Origin: Anastrepha obliqua | Lineage: Eukaryota > Arthropoda > Insecta > Diptera > Tephritidae | Direction of reading: 5' to 3' | Assembly (NCBI RefSeq): GCF_027943255.1 | Contig: NC_072896.1 | Coordinates: 65,924,501 to 65,988,500 of the forward strand | Length of the DNA stretch: 64,000 nucleotides | Shown here: piece after piece, positions 22,351 through 33,204 of the stretch | Position numbering within the stretch: the first letter of the stretch is position 1 | How the letters are laid out: the number at the start of each line of letters is the position of its first letter | The notes under the pieces: generated by a model | What the model was told of the DNA's origin: nothing | Seen by the model: only the letters and a program-made list of their open reading frames with translations | Database searches by the model: none | Made by a program: the position numbers and the translations under genes

Positions 22351-23862
22351 AATTAAGGACACACACAGAAATAAACAGAGCGTAATCTATAAATGTTTTT
22401 GTATAGACCCTTTCTGGGAATTATTAATTACATCAATAAACTCGTTCCTTTCTACTTCAAATGCATATCGTGGCCAAGGGAACGAACACTTAAATATAAT
22501 TTTAATAAAAGGTATAAATGTAGAAAACTTGTGTCTCGTTCAAATGAGGAAATGCTCATGCAAAGCTGAAGGACATGCGGCGGCGGCGGCAACCTCTAAA
22601 GTCCGACGCTTATCTCTGACTATAAAGATTTCAACTAGACCTGCCCGCACACACACGCAAGCGAGCACAACTTAATTAATAAAATAATGAGTTGCGGCGT
22701 ACCGAATAGCGCGATCGATCGTGCGACTAAGATTCGTGAACTCTACAACAAACGCCATGGCTATTGACAGTTCTCAAACAATGCGCTGCCATTGCAGATT
22801 ATCTGCGGATCGATGCGATGCAACTGCGCTTGTGGCCGAAAGCCTTCTATCGAGCAACATACCAAAGGGCTAGACTGCCAGTCAGTCGGCTGCCGCCGAA
22901 GTGCTGCTTGTCAATTTGCTTCTAAGCCAAGTTTGACAGGCGCGTTGTTAAGACCAACAGCTCAGTTGATAAGCAATAAGCAATTGTACAGAAAAACAAA
23001 AATAAAAATCGAGGATGTGGCATCACTGATCAAAGCTATGATTAAGTCTAGTGTGCATATGTGTCCAGAGGTATTTATAAATAAGCGTCTTTTCTCCCTT
23101 CAACCCTGCAGTAATCTCCGCACAAATATATTTATTTATATATTGCACGTGCACGTACGTATGGAATGACGAATTGAAATTAATAAGAACCTGAATGCAT
23201 TTACCAGAGTAAAAGTGGACTCTGTTTGCTGGGTGCCAATGCGAAGGTGCAAACGTTTGCGCAAAGTATTAAAATCGTATAAATTGTGAGGGCAGTTGAT
23301 GTGATGTTGAAAGTGGTGAAAACATAATACATAAGAACCTTTAGTTTAAATAGTAGATCACTGGCACTTAGGGGCTATCTGCTGATTGAAAAGTATTCGA
23401 AAGAGGCACTAGTATACGAATCAACATTAATATGATTTTTAATACCTCGACTTTCATTTGAACCAATGTCAATTGATTTTTCTTGTAAGAAAAATTCAAA
23501 CACTCACTGCAGGGCAAACACTTAAAAATATTTCCTGTTTGGTTTTTTCTGTAGTTCACTGAAATTTATTTTCAATAACCACACCTCAGCCTGTTATTTA
23601 TGAGTTAACTCACCGATAATAGGCTTAGCGAAACAGAAACGGCTTGGTGACGATGGGAACACTCTCGTCATTGGAGCGTTCAACCACCTAACAGTGCATA
23701 ATTTCACATTTGCTTGCCGTGCTTGTGTGTTATTCCGTATTTGGGGTTTGGTCCCACGTGCAAGTGATTGTATCATAACAGAGACTCAATCTGCTTTTAT
23801 GCATATTCTTTTGGAGCCCAACCAAAACAAGGCTCTGTCGACCGAATCAAGTCGGTATAACC
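22351..23862. other. Unassigned DNA
   Basis: Contains a GCGGCGGCGG run near 22577 and a moderately GC-rich part to 23000. No gene, RNA or transposon ends were identified. Confidence 0.35.
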
Positions 23863-24430
23863 TTGGCAGGACTTTCAGCTAAAATGTTAATGGTCCGCTC
23901 CGATGCCCAGGTAAGGTCGGTTGTAGCAAGAACGCCCTACCGCGATATGCCGTTTCTCCGCGGCGGACCATTTCCTACCGTGCTGGGCACACTCTCGGAA
24001 GACGAGCTGCTGGCTTCTAGCCCCGACACAGTGGTCGGACCTAGCACGTCGAGTGCTCACCATAGCACTCCACTGTTGAAACCCAGCCGTCTACAGCCAA
24101 TAACTCAACAAGCGCTATGCTCTTCTCCGGCGACCTGAGGTAGGGATGCCAAATAGAAAAATAAAAACTCCTCTGGGTAGCTGCTCAAAGCGGGCTTCCT
24201 GAGAGCCAAATTCATCTGACTAAGATAGCTCAGAATGAATTGGCCGGTAGACCAGATGATCGCGATGCAGGGACAAGGTTAGATATGAGGCCGTAGTTTC
24301 GGAGTACGAAACCATGACCGCGAGGAAAACTACCGACCTCGAATCACATACAAATCCTCGGAACTAATAAGCGGCTAAGCGTAACCGATCACAAGATATG
24401 AGCGGGCGCGCCGCCAAGAAAATAAAAATG
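23863..24430 (+). pseudogene. 5' fragment of a LOA/I-like ORF1
   Basis: The plus frame reads TVLGTLSEDELLASSPDTVV, closely matching LGTSSEDELLASSQETVDG at the start of ORF1 of the intact element at 54.6 kb. Beyond 24138 other frames give SCSKRA, LRAKFI and IAQNELAGRPDDRDAGT, as in ORF1 coiled or basic regions. It is followed by unrelated DNA, so this is a 3'-truncated piece. Both copies have Leu-Gly-Thr at the junction, which bears on where ORF1 translation starts. Confidence 0.55.
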
Positions 24431-26124
24431 ATTTTGAACAATTTTGTCTTTGAAATCAATAAAAACTAATTTCACACAAAACAGTTATGGTGTTTTGAAT
24501 AGGTAACACTTCACATCGTGGTTAGGGCCAAGCGGTTCCAGAGATAACCATTATATTTGCACGAAAGACGCCAAACCTTCTTCTCCTATATCTGCATCCC
24601 AATTAATGCCGGTGAATTAGAGAGAAACTTTCACAGAAATTCTATAAACGGAACACCCTAAGGGAGAGGGGTAAATTTTTCAGTACGGCATGTTTAAATA
24701 TAGGTTTCACATAAGTACTTGCAGTGAGGGAAAAACAATTCCGATGATCTAAGCAAAGTTTCAGCTAAAAGTAAAATACGAAAATATTCTTCGCTTGCCA
24801 GAATTACCTGTCAACGGTACTAATGATACTCAAAAATATTTTTTATACTTTTTATGATATATTTGCAATTTAGTGCATAAATTTACTTGATTTGACTACA
24901 GCCATCATATATCAGTCACGGTTAATAACCCCTTTAGATTTTGTGCTTCTACGGAATTAATTGCTTCTTTCCGTTTATGTTCTTCGAACTAATAAATACA
25001 GTAACTATAAACCAGATTTTATTTTATTTCGTAGAAAAGCTACACTTTGCCAATGCCATTAAGCCAATGAATTTGGTTGCAATACAAAAAAGGTGAATTC
25101 GAGAAATTCGCAAAACAGCAATGACCTTGAGTGTTGGTCAGTGTGGTCATGTAGCTTTAAATTGTGACAGAAGATTAGAAGTGGAGTATGCAAGGTTTTA
25201 AGCTAACAAAAGATAGGGCATGTGAAGAGAACGAGGTAACGAGGACGACATGTTGAAGGCGTGGGAAGTTATAGCGATAGAAGCGAGATGGTGGTAGTGC
25301 AGCAATAAGCAGGCGGAGGAGAGGAAAACGGGATTTGACAGTCGAATGATCACGCAGGTGAAGTTTGTTTTTTAATTTTAATCTGACTTATTATAATTTA
25401 ATAATTGAAGTTAATAATGATGTCATTAAATAAAGTTAATAATAACGATATGAATAATAATTAAATCAAAAATATTGGCAGTGTAAGACCATCCGCCGGC
25501 AAGTGACGCAATAGCACATCCAGCTACACCGTCTGCCTTTATTTATGCAACATTGATGTCATTATCTGCTGTTTTAATTTAGAATACATAAATGATTATG
25601 TCCGTAACGACCGTCTTCAAACTTTTCGAAGGTTTTAGAGGAGATAAGTTATTCCAAACTAAGGTAGTTGTGTGTGGGGCAAACCACGGTTTTAAATAAA
25701 ATGAAAAATTAAAGTTCTAGCCTTTAAGGTGTGTTTATTTTTTGCATGTCACTTCACGCCCTCAAAGATGGAAATTCTGAGTTTTTCTAGTTATTTCGGA
25801 CTAGAAAAAGCAGGAAATGATTATTAGAGAATATACAGTGATTAATAATGCGGGAAAGATAAAAACTGTTGCGGGGCTTACTTCTTCGCTTGCTTGTTCT
25901 GAGAGAGTTCAAAATTTGTGGCATTTTTTCTTTTTTTTAATTTTAAGACAACTACTAATTTTTGGTTAACGAACCAATGAGTTGAAGTGGGCACACTTTG
26001 ATGTTTAAATATAAAATTCACTCTAAGCTCCATGCCTTTTCAATTTGCGTTCCATACAAATTGATCCGTCCCTAAGTATGGTGCATTTAAAGCATATGCA
26101 CGAAGTATAAATTCCACGTAACTT
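24431..26124. other. AT-rich DNA, nothing recognised
   Basis: A purine-rich, less AT-rich patch at 25190-25340 has no open frame. No ends or repeats recognised. Confidence 0.35.
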
Positions 26125-26386
26125 TTGTGCACACTTAGAGTCTACTCCGCCTTCAGAATAGCCTCGGAAGATGCGGCGCTAACCATAGATGGCCTATGTC
26201 CACTGGTAGCACAGAAGATGTGTGCAGCTAAAGACATAAGGCGCAACAAAAACCAATGCGATCCCAATGAACACTTAAAAATAGTAAAACTGCGCAGCCT
26301 AGATCACAGGTAGAACGGTAGAAGGTTTATATGGCGTCCTACACTGACGGGATTAGGCTTTCTATGCTTCCTCCACGTAAATGTAC
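26125..26386 (+). pseudogene. Possible R1/LOA-like RT-to-RNase H linker fragment
   Basis: A frame reads RVYSAFRIASEDAALTIDGL and then CPLVAQKM, resembling the segment after the RT domain (x-x-AFRT-S-x-DA-x-x-x-x-G-x-x-P) in RNase H-bearing non-LTR elements. Similarity is short, no motif is catalytic, and a mariner follows directly. Tentative. Confidence 0.35.
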
Positions 26387-26388
26387 TA

Positions 26389-27107
26389 CTGTGGGCAAAA
26401 AGTAAGGTGAATTTGGTTGTAAAATGAAAAATCTTTATTTATTCTTGTAAATCAATTTCACCCCCTTCAAAATAATCCCCTCTCGATGAAATACACTTAT
26501 GCCAACGATTTTTCCAATCCCCGAAACATGCCAAATAGTCCATTTCCGGTATAGCCATCAGCACCTTCTTCGATTCAGCTTTTATCTCCTCAATCGACTC
26601 GAAACGCGTTCCTCGGAGTGGTCTCTTGAGTTTTGGGAATAGCCAGAAGTCACACGGAGCCAAATCAGGAGAATACGGTGGTTGCGGAACGATATGCGTG
26701 GAATTTTTGGCGAAATGGTCACGAAGAACGAGTGCAGTATGAGACGGTGCATTATCGTGATGCAAAAACCAAGAGTTTTTGGCCCATAATTCTGGTCTTT
26801 TTAGACGAATTGCTTCACGTAAACGAAGCATAACGCTCAAATAATATTCCTTATTAACAGTTTGGCCAGGAGGAAGGAATTCATAGTGCACCACACCACG
26901 AAAATCGAAAAAAACTGTCATCATGACCTTTATTTTTGAACGACTTTGACGTGCTCTTTTCGGTCTGGCCTCGCCTTTAGCACGATATTCGCTTGATTGG
27001 TCGGTTGATTTTTCGGTTATTAACAGTGCTGCCAACTAATGAAAAAAATAACTAGAGCGAAATTTTAATCCCGCAAATAAATTCACCTTACTTTTTGGCC
27101 CAATCTG
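26389..27107 (-). mobile_element. 5'-deleted DD34D mariner
   Basis: The TIRs are gggcaaaaagtaaggtgaattt on the left and, reversed, gggccaaaaagtaaggtgaattt on the right, with TA on both sides. The minus-strand frame at 26439-27035 (198 codons) keeps the whole catalytic half with all three aspartates: FFDFRGVVHYEF, FLHHDNAPSHTAL and SPDLAPCDFWLF. The last two are 34 residues apart. The C-terminal end GDYFEGGEIDLQE is complete. The N-terminal DNA-binding half (about 150 residues) is missing, replaced by a short junction after the right TIR. It cannot bind its TIRs but retains an open catalytic frame. Confidence 0.85.
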
Positions 27108-27109
27108 TA

Positions 27110-27743
27110 AACAACTAAGCTTTCTCACGTACTTATTTTAATACACACGTGTTTTTCAACTTCGGTGATCTCCCAAAAATTTTTCTGCTCAGAAGTTTCT
27201 AGGAAGATTTTAACCCTCTAATAACCTTTTTTACAGAACTTTCATTGTAGGTGTTTCGAGAACGGGTTAAAAAGACTAGGGAGGATGAAAATATGCTCCA
27301 AAAAAATTTAAAGTCAAAGATTTTCCAAGAAAAATATTTTCTAAAAATCTAAACCTTTAAAAAATAAGGGAATTGACAAAGACGTATTTTGTGCCATTCC
27401 TGAAGAAAGTATTATAATTTCAAGTTTTCTCCCCGTGTTCAGTATGTTTACGTTAAAAAACTAAGAAAAACCAACAGCTAAAACTTCAGAAATGATTAAA
27501 ATCAAAACCGATAATAATTTCTGAGCAATAAAAAACTAGAGTTGAAGCAAACAGTATTTTTTTAATGTTTTTTTATTTTAATTTTTTTATAATAACATAA
27601 GAGCCAAGTAAAATGGTAAACATTGATAAAAATTCTTAAAAAAACAATCTTTTAAATTTCGAGTTTTTAACTCCGAATATCTTTCACAATAAAATAAACT
27701 TTACAAAATTGTTTAGAACACCTCAAATACTACTAAGAAACTA
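27110..27743. other. AT-rich DNA, nothing recognised
   Basis: Runs of A and T with no frames or repeats of note. Confidence 0.35.
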
Positions 27744-29114
27744 AAGAGTCATTTAAAAGACGACCCTGGATGTTCTTTTGAAATAAAACATGGAACAATT
27801 TAAATTCTTTAAGGTTTCACTTTTGTATTCTTAACAATGTGAAAGATTACATCATATAGCTTCTGCTCTAATATGAACGAGACTGATTTAATAAAACACA
27901 AACGGTTAATTATTGTTCAATTTTTATTTTATCTCCTTCAAAGTAATCACCATTGGAGGCGATACACATATGCCAACGTTTTTTCCAATCATCATAGCAT
28001 TTCTGGAAGGCCGATTTCGGTATGGATTTCAGTTCCTTCTTCGAATTCTCTTTTATGACTTCAATTGTCTCAAAATGTTTTCCACGGAGCGGCAACTTGA
28101 GCTTGGGAAACAGGAAAAAGTCACATGGAGCCATATCAGGTGAATACTGTGCTTGCGGAACGATATTAACATTATTTTTGTTCAAATAGTCGCAAACAAG
28201 ACGTGATGTATGAGCTGGTGCATTATCGTGATGCAAGAACCATGACTTGTTGTCCCACAATTCTTTCCTTTTAAGACGAATGTTCTCGCGCAAACGCTTT
28301 AAAACGTCTAAATAATATTCAGCGTTAACCGATTTGCGATTTTTCGATGTTTTCGTTGTTTACTGATGTTGCTGGACGACGTTCACGAGGCAAGTTTTCA
28401 AGCGATGTACGGCCCTCTTTGAACGATTTGTACCACTGGAAAACACGTGCACGCGATAGAGCAGAGTCCCCATAGGTTGTTTTCAACATTTTTAAGGCGT
28501 CTGAAGCCGAAATTTTGTTGGAATAACAAAATATCAAACAAATTCTTTGTTCAACTTGAATTTCCATCGTTAAATTCGAAAAACACACTCGAGCTTAACT
28601 TGTTTACAGTAGCACAGAAAGCAAACTATGTGACATATCACGCTGAAATTTGCCATGTAAGCTTATAACAGTCCTACCAAAAAACAAAACATTTATTTTT
28701 GACATATGTCATCCGCGGACCGTTTTATTGATAACGTCTCGTTCATATTTGAGCAGAAGTTACATGTCCACTGGTAAAACTTGCCAAACAGTCGAAGAGT
28801 TGATTCATGAATGCCTAATTGCTTGAAACATCGAGATGTATTCAAAGTTATACACTAACCCTTTGACTAACAGCAACAATATTCTCAACAGAATGTCCAG
28901 ATTTTGGTCTGCCCCCCCTTTTTCTACCTCGACAGAAGCAATTTCTTGAAACTTTTTCACCAACCTTTGATTCGCCCCTCATTTGGCTATTTTTCCACCA
29001 TAAAAATAGCGAATTTTGCGATATGACATAAAAAACACATTTTGACACCAAAAAAAGGTACCGTTTAGGAATTATTCACTACTGACATCCTGGCGTCACT
29101 TTTGAAAGCCCCTT
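27744..29114 (-). mobile_element. Tc/mariner relic interrupted by a second mariner
   Basis: The left end (TA-aagagtcatttaaaagac) and right end (reversed TA-aaggggctttcaaaagtgac) match the family seen at 3826-4287, as does the aggaattattcacta motif inside the right end. The minus strand near 28848-29051 reads GEKVSRNCFCRGRKRGGRPK and then SGHSVENIVAV, the hinge between helix-turn-helix domains of a DD41D-like transposase. The copy is split at a TA by the mariner at 27859-28760. Removing it leaves about 470 bp, the same size as the sister copy. No catalytic domain remains. Confidence 0.6.
27859..28760 (-). mobile_element. Internally deleted DD34D mariner nested in another element
   Basis: The TIRs are cttctgctctaatatgaacg on the left and, reversed, cttctgctcaaatatgaacg on the right. 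TA flanks lie at 27857-27858 and 28761-28762. The minus strand starts at 28588 or 28567 with IQVEQRICLIFCYSNKISAS and ends its first part at GRTSLENLPRERRPATS (the DNA-binding half). It then resumes at 28293 with WFLHHDNAPAHTS and SPDMAPCDFFLF (34 residues between the aspartates), ending GDYFEGDKIKIEQ. The middle, including the first catalytic aspartate, is deleted. Confidence 0.85.
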
Positions 29115-29440
29115 TAGAAAATTCAAGAAAATATGTGATCTACGATTTTCTTTTCCTATGGAACTGCATATGAATTTCAGCTAAATGTTTTTGCCACATT
29201 TTAATTTCATTCAAAATTATTCAACCCGTTTTTAAGAAAATTACTACCCTCTTAGAATAAGTAATTGACGACAGGTATATCTAATTTTTTATTCATCTGA
29301 TAAATTCTTTCCATACCTGAATAGGTTTAGAACTCGATGCTTACCACCGACTGTTGTCTCTCATGACTATTCGTCAACACATAGCGAGATCGGCTTCCCT
29401 TATGTTAGTTAGGTAGAGGGAGGGTATATTTGTTTCAATA
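29115..29440. other. Unassigned DNA between transposons
   Basis: Ordinary AT-rich sequence; ends at the Helitron 3' terminus. Confidence 0.35.
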
Positions 29441-29451
29441 CTAGCGGACCC

Positions 29452-29469
29452 GACAGACTTCGTTCTGTC
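29452..29469 (-). terminator. Helitron 3' terminal hairpin
   Basis: GACAGA and TCTGTC form a perfect six-base stem around acttcg-type loop bases, eleven bases inside the terminal CTAG. This is the rolling-circle termination signal of Helitrons, not a transcription terminator. Confidence 0.75.
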
Positions 29470-29922
29470 AAATAGATTTTGAATGCGGCAGTTTATACTT
29501 CGACCTTAAGACGTTTCTACTCTGCTGATCCTCACACACCGTCCTATCATCATGGTGACGGTCCTGTTCAGGAAAATTAAAGAAAAGGGTCAGCTCGGAT
29601 GACCTAAGTATCGTCGCTTCCACGAACTTTGGCCACACTTTTGGGAATCACTAAAAACCCCGACTGGGATGTTTACCAGAGGGCTTCAAACTAAGGTTCA
29701 AACCTGATTGAAAAATAATCTGAAGGGATAGTGGCGGCCTAAAGGTGACAAATATTTATAAAGTGGGTGCTTCAATGACAAAACATAGAGATAATTAATT
29801 ATTTATTATTATTATTATTATTAACATAGGGTTAATAACCGACAAAATAAAGAATAATGAAATAAAACGTATATAAGTATTTTCAGTAATCGCTTTATTG
29901 TAAATCAAGTAAATCATAATTA

Positions 29923-30084
29923 TTAACAAAAATCTGTTTTATTTTTATTGTAGTGCTTTATGATATATGGTACAATGTTTTTTGTTTGAAAACCTAGTGA
30001 ATACACAAACAAATCTGATGGTTTTCCAACACGGGAACAGGCAACATACAATTGGCCAGTTGAGAAACATGGGTTTTCTAGATT
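29923..30084 (-). pseudogene. C-terminus of Helitron Rep/helicase
   Basis: The frame reads NLENPCFSTGQLYVACSRVG and then KPSDLFVY, ending at a TAA (29923-29925). The Q-L-Y-V-A-x-S-R-V block is the last conserved motif (motif VI) of the Pif1-like superfamily-1 helicase in insect Helitron proteins, and G-K-P-S-D-L-F-V-Y is its usual continuation. The preceding 1,000-plus residues (Rep nuclease and helicase motifs I-V) are absent. The enzyme would nick and unwind DNA in rolling-circle transposition; this fragment is inactive. Confidence 0.8.
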
Positions 30085-30220
30085 AATTAATAATGTTTGT
30101 ATTTTGTTCTTCTTAAAATATGTTTATTTGTTGTTATTCTTAAAATATGTTTGGATTTGTTCAGCACAGCATGATTATTCTTAGAATTTACTTAAGTATT
30201 TTTATTTATTATTTGTGCAT

Positions 30221-30844
30221 GAAATCCTTCCTTAACTCGTTCCGAAACTAAAACAAAAGAAAGAATATTGCGAGGCCAATCAAATCTATAGCTCTTAGAT
30301 TTTTTTACTTTTCAATTTAGTCGAGTTCACGAAAATATCGCTTTTGTGTGAATGCAATAGATCCTCCAACGCGAACACCCGGAAATTATTCGAGTTTTTC
30401 TCGCCATATAAATCATCATTGGACTTCAAGGAACTTTAAAAAAAAAAATTCTTAAAATGGGTCCATTCGTTGTTGAGTTATGCGCTTACCAACACATTTT
30501 GCGATTCATTTTTATATTATAGAAGATTTGTGAATGAAATCATTCCTTAAATCGTTCTGAAACTAAAACAAAAGAAAGAATATTATCACTTTTGTGTCAA
30601 CGCATTAGATCCTCCAACGCGAACACGCACACACACGGACGTGCAATATTTGTATGGAAAAAAGAAAAGGGCTGTTTTGGGGTTTTCCGCCTGTTTTCCC
30701 GGACATTATTCGAATTTTTCTCGCCGCACAAACCATCCTTGGACTTCAGGGAATATTTGACAAAAAGAATTGTTAAGATCGGTCCATGCGTCGTTGAGGA
30801 ATGCGCTTACCAAAACATTTTGCGATTCATTTTTATATTATAGA
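30221..30844 (-). repeat. Tandem duplication of the Helitron 5' end
   Basis: Two diverged units of about 305-315 bp share matching segments in the same order. These are ttccgaaactaaaacaaaag (30240s and 30550s), gatcctccaacgcgaacac (30360 and 30608), a ttggacttca block, and gcgcttaccaa-acattttgcg with the terminal aatataaaaatgaatcgc. Each unit ends in its own 5' TC-type terminus (near 30524 and 30844). Confidence 0.75.
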
Positions 30845-30877
30845 TAATATAAATAATGATAACAGTTGTCAATAATA

Positions 30878-32163
30878 TTGGGTAGTCGAAAAAGTCGTTT
30901 CGTATTTCTAATCAAACTTCAACTCATTTTTTTTTATATTTATAATTAACTTTATTAAACCAAATATGTACCATTTTGGTCGACCACCTTTTGCCATTTT
31001 TCTTCTAGAGACATTATTCCATCAGTGTAAAACGTTTGAGGTTTCTCGGCGAAAAACTGCGACAAGTAATTTTCACGGGCTCCTCTTGAAGCCAACTTTA
31101 CTCCATTAAGGGAGTTCTGTATTGACCGAAACAAATGGTAGTCCGATGGTGCAAGGTCAGAGCTATATGGTGGATGCATCAAAACTTCCCAGCCAAGCTC
31201 TCCCAGTTTTTGCCGAGTCATCAAAGATGCGTGTGGCCGAGCGTTGTCCTGATGGAAGACGACGCCCTTTCTGCTCATCAGTTCTGGCCGTTTTTTTCGA
31301 TTGCTTGCTTCAATCTCATCAGTTGTTGACAGTAAAGTGTGGAATCAATCGTTCGAGCAGGCTGGAGCAGCTCATAGTGGGTGATTCCTTTTCAATCCCA
31401 CCAAACACACAGCATAACCTTTCGAGGCGTCAATTCTGACTTTGCGACCATTTGTTGAGCTTCACCACCCTTGCACCATGATCTTTTTCGCACATTATTC
31501 TCGTATTTGATCCACTTTTCGACTCCTGTTACCATTCGCTTCAGAAATGGTTCGATTTCATTTCGTTTCAGCAAAGAATCGCAGATGTTAATTTGGTCCA
31601 TTAAATTTTTCACAGACAATTCATGTGGTACCCAAACATCGAGCTTCTTTTTGTAACCAGCCTTTTTTAAATGGTTCAAAATCGTTTGATGATGAATGTT
31701 TAGTGCCTTGGCGATGTCATAGCAGCTTATGTGACGGTCCTGGTCAATCTTTTCCATAATTTCATCGACTTTTTCAACGATAGGTCGACCGGAGCGAGGT
31801 GCATCTTTCACATGGAAATTTCCAGAACGGAAGCGAGCGAACCATTGTTGTGCTACACGAACTGATACACCATCGTCGTCGTAAACTTCACAAATTTCAT
31901 TGGTGGCTTGCGTGGCATTATTCCCATTTTTATACAAAAATTTCAAAAAATAGCGAATTTCTTCATTATTTTCACTCATTTTTGAACAGCTATAACTTTT
32001 TTTCAACTTCTCCGAATTTAATTTTTTTTTTGGTTAAATGAAGCTTAAAATGTCACCTTTCTCACACCATAAGATAAGATACAATGTGATTGGTAACACT
32101 GGAGATAGATGCATCCAACGACATCTATTGACAAAATACGAAAAGACTTTTTCGACTACCCAA
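30878..32163 (-). mobile_element. Full-length 1286-bp DD34D mariner
   Basis: The TIRs are ttgggtagtcgaaaaagtc on the left and the exact reverse on the right. They sit between TA duplications at 30876-30877 and 32164-32165. The 1286-bp length is typical of complete mariners. The transposase gene occupies 30955-32006 on the minus strand but is broken (see the separate entry). The ends look able to serve as substrates if a related transposase is present. Confidence 0.9.
30955..32006 (-). pseudogene. Mariner transposase, full-length but inactivated
   Basis: The likely start is MSENNEEIRYFLKFL at 31979. The N-terminal half is intact: ATQATNEICEVYDDDGVSVR, VAQQWFARFRSG, a GRPIVEK hinge and the WVPHEL motif. 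It continues to VMLCVWWD, where TGA replaces the usual tryptophan. After a further 1-nt slip in an A run (about 31278-31290) the frame resumes with KGVVFHQDNARPHA and SDLAPSDYHLF (34 residues between aspartates), then GIMSLEEKWQKVVDQNG. Besides the stop and frameshift, the motif normally MVTGDEKW reads MVTGVEKW, so the first catalytic aspartate is lost. It looks most like the mellifera/mauritiana side of the mariner tree; subfamily not certain. Confidence 0.88.
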
Positions 32164-32165
32164 TA

Positions 32166-33154
32166 TTTATGGCAATAATATTAATTGAATATTTTTGGCG
32201 GGCGACTGCACAAGTTTTGTGACTAATCAGCAAATTTCGGCATCGGCTTGGCAAGTGATCAGCAGTACGAGTTTCGGTCGAAGCGTTAATGATCTACCTA
32301 CATACATAAATATAGATAAGAGTTAATACTCTTAAAAGTGTGTACATGTCGCCAAATCTTATACAATTTGGCGACAACTCACCCTTAAATGGCTAAAACC
32401 TCAAACTGGCCAACTAACGTCGAATATGTAAACTTTAATGGCAAAATGCGAACAAATTCAAAGGCGGACGCGGGCAGTTAAAGCTAAAGTCATCTCATGC
32501 GTGGGCGGACCGGTGCCATACTGAACGTTGGCTTTTCTGCAACTAAGTACATACTGTACTTATATATGTATGCAATTCAGCAAATGTTCTTACCAGTATT
32601 GGAGTTCAAATTACCAATAGCAGTCTTATTATGATTCATTCCGGCCGCTACATTAACCAATTGGCTCTGGCAGCGAGGTCATTAGGCATGAAATAATGCT
32701 GTTCTCTTTTGCTTAATTTTTTTGGTGTTAATAATTTATTTCGCTTTTCTACTTGTTACTAAGCCCACTCATGCCACACGCAGAACGCCTTTGACTGGAG
32801 AATCTATAAAGTGAAGTTTTTTGTCCAGCATTTGCTAATGAATTAATGATTTTAATGACTTAAGAACTGATTGCAAAAATTTTGTAGGCATTACTTATTT
32901 CTTTTTTTCTATCTTTAGAGCTTTAACACATTAACCGCAAAATGTACTGATGTAACTAATTTGATTGCTAGAAAAATTAAAAATACCACAATTGGATAAA
33001 TTGATAGATTTCCTGCCTAGAATTTACAAAAAGTGTTTGTAGATTTTTTTCCTTCAAATATATGGAGTGGTTGAGTATGAGATCATTTTAGCCGAAGAAC
33101 TGTTTTAAAACCACGCATTTTCCTGATTTATGTGACGATAAATATTCTATTAGC
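32166..33154. other. AT-rich DNA, nothing recognised
   Basis: No frames, RNA genes or repeats recognised. Confidence 0.35.
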
Positions 33155-33190
33155 AGCTGTAGCCAAATGGGTTGGTGCGTGGCTACCATT
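33155..33190 (+). repeat. SINE head fragment
   Basis: The string gtagccaaatgggttggtgcgtggctacc matches the tRNA-like head of the SINE family (A-box segment GGTTGGTGCGTG identical) but breaks off before the B box. It lies just upstream of a retroelement fragment. Confidence 0.5.
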
Positions 33191-33204
33191 TATTATAGCA
33201 AAGG

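Larger units (their letters stand above)
29441..30844 (-). mobile_element. Helitron remnant with duplicated 5' terminus
   Basis: On the minus strand the element begins at 30844 with TCTATAATATAAAAATGAAT, preceded by A. It ends at 29441 with a GACAGA-acgaag-TCTGTC hairpin, a short spacer and CTAG, followed by T. These are the canonical Helitron ends (5'-TC, 3' hairpin plus CTRR, insertion between A and T, no target duplication). Inside, a minus-strand fragment encodes the end of the Rep/helicase (29923-30084). The 5' region is present twice (about 30221-30525 and 30530-30844). Most of the Rep/helicase gene is missing, so it is non-autonomous. Confidence 0.8.
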
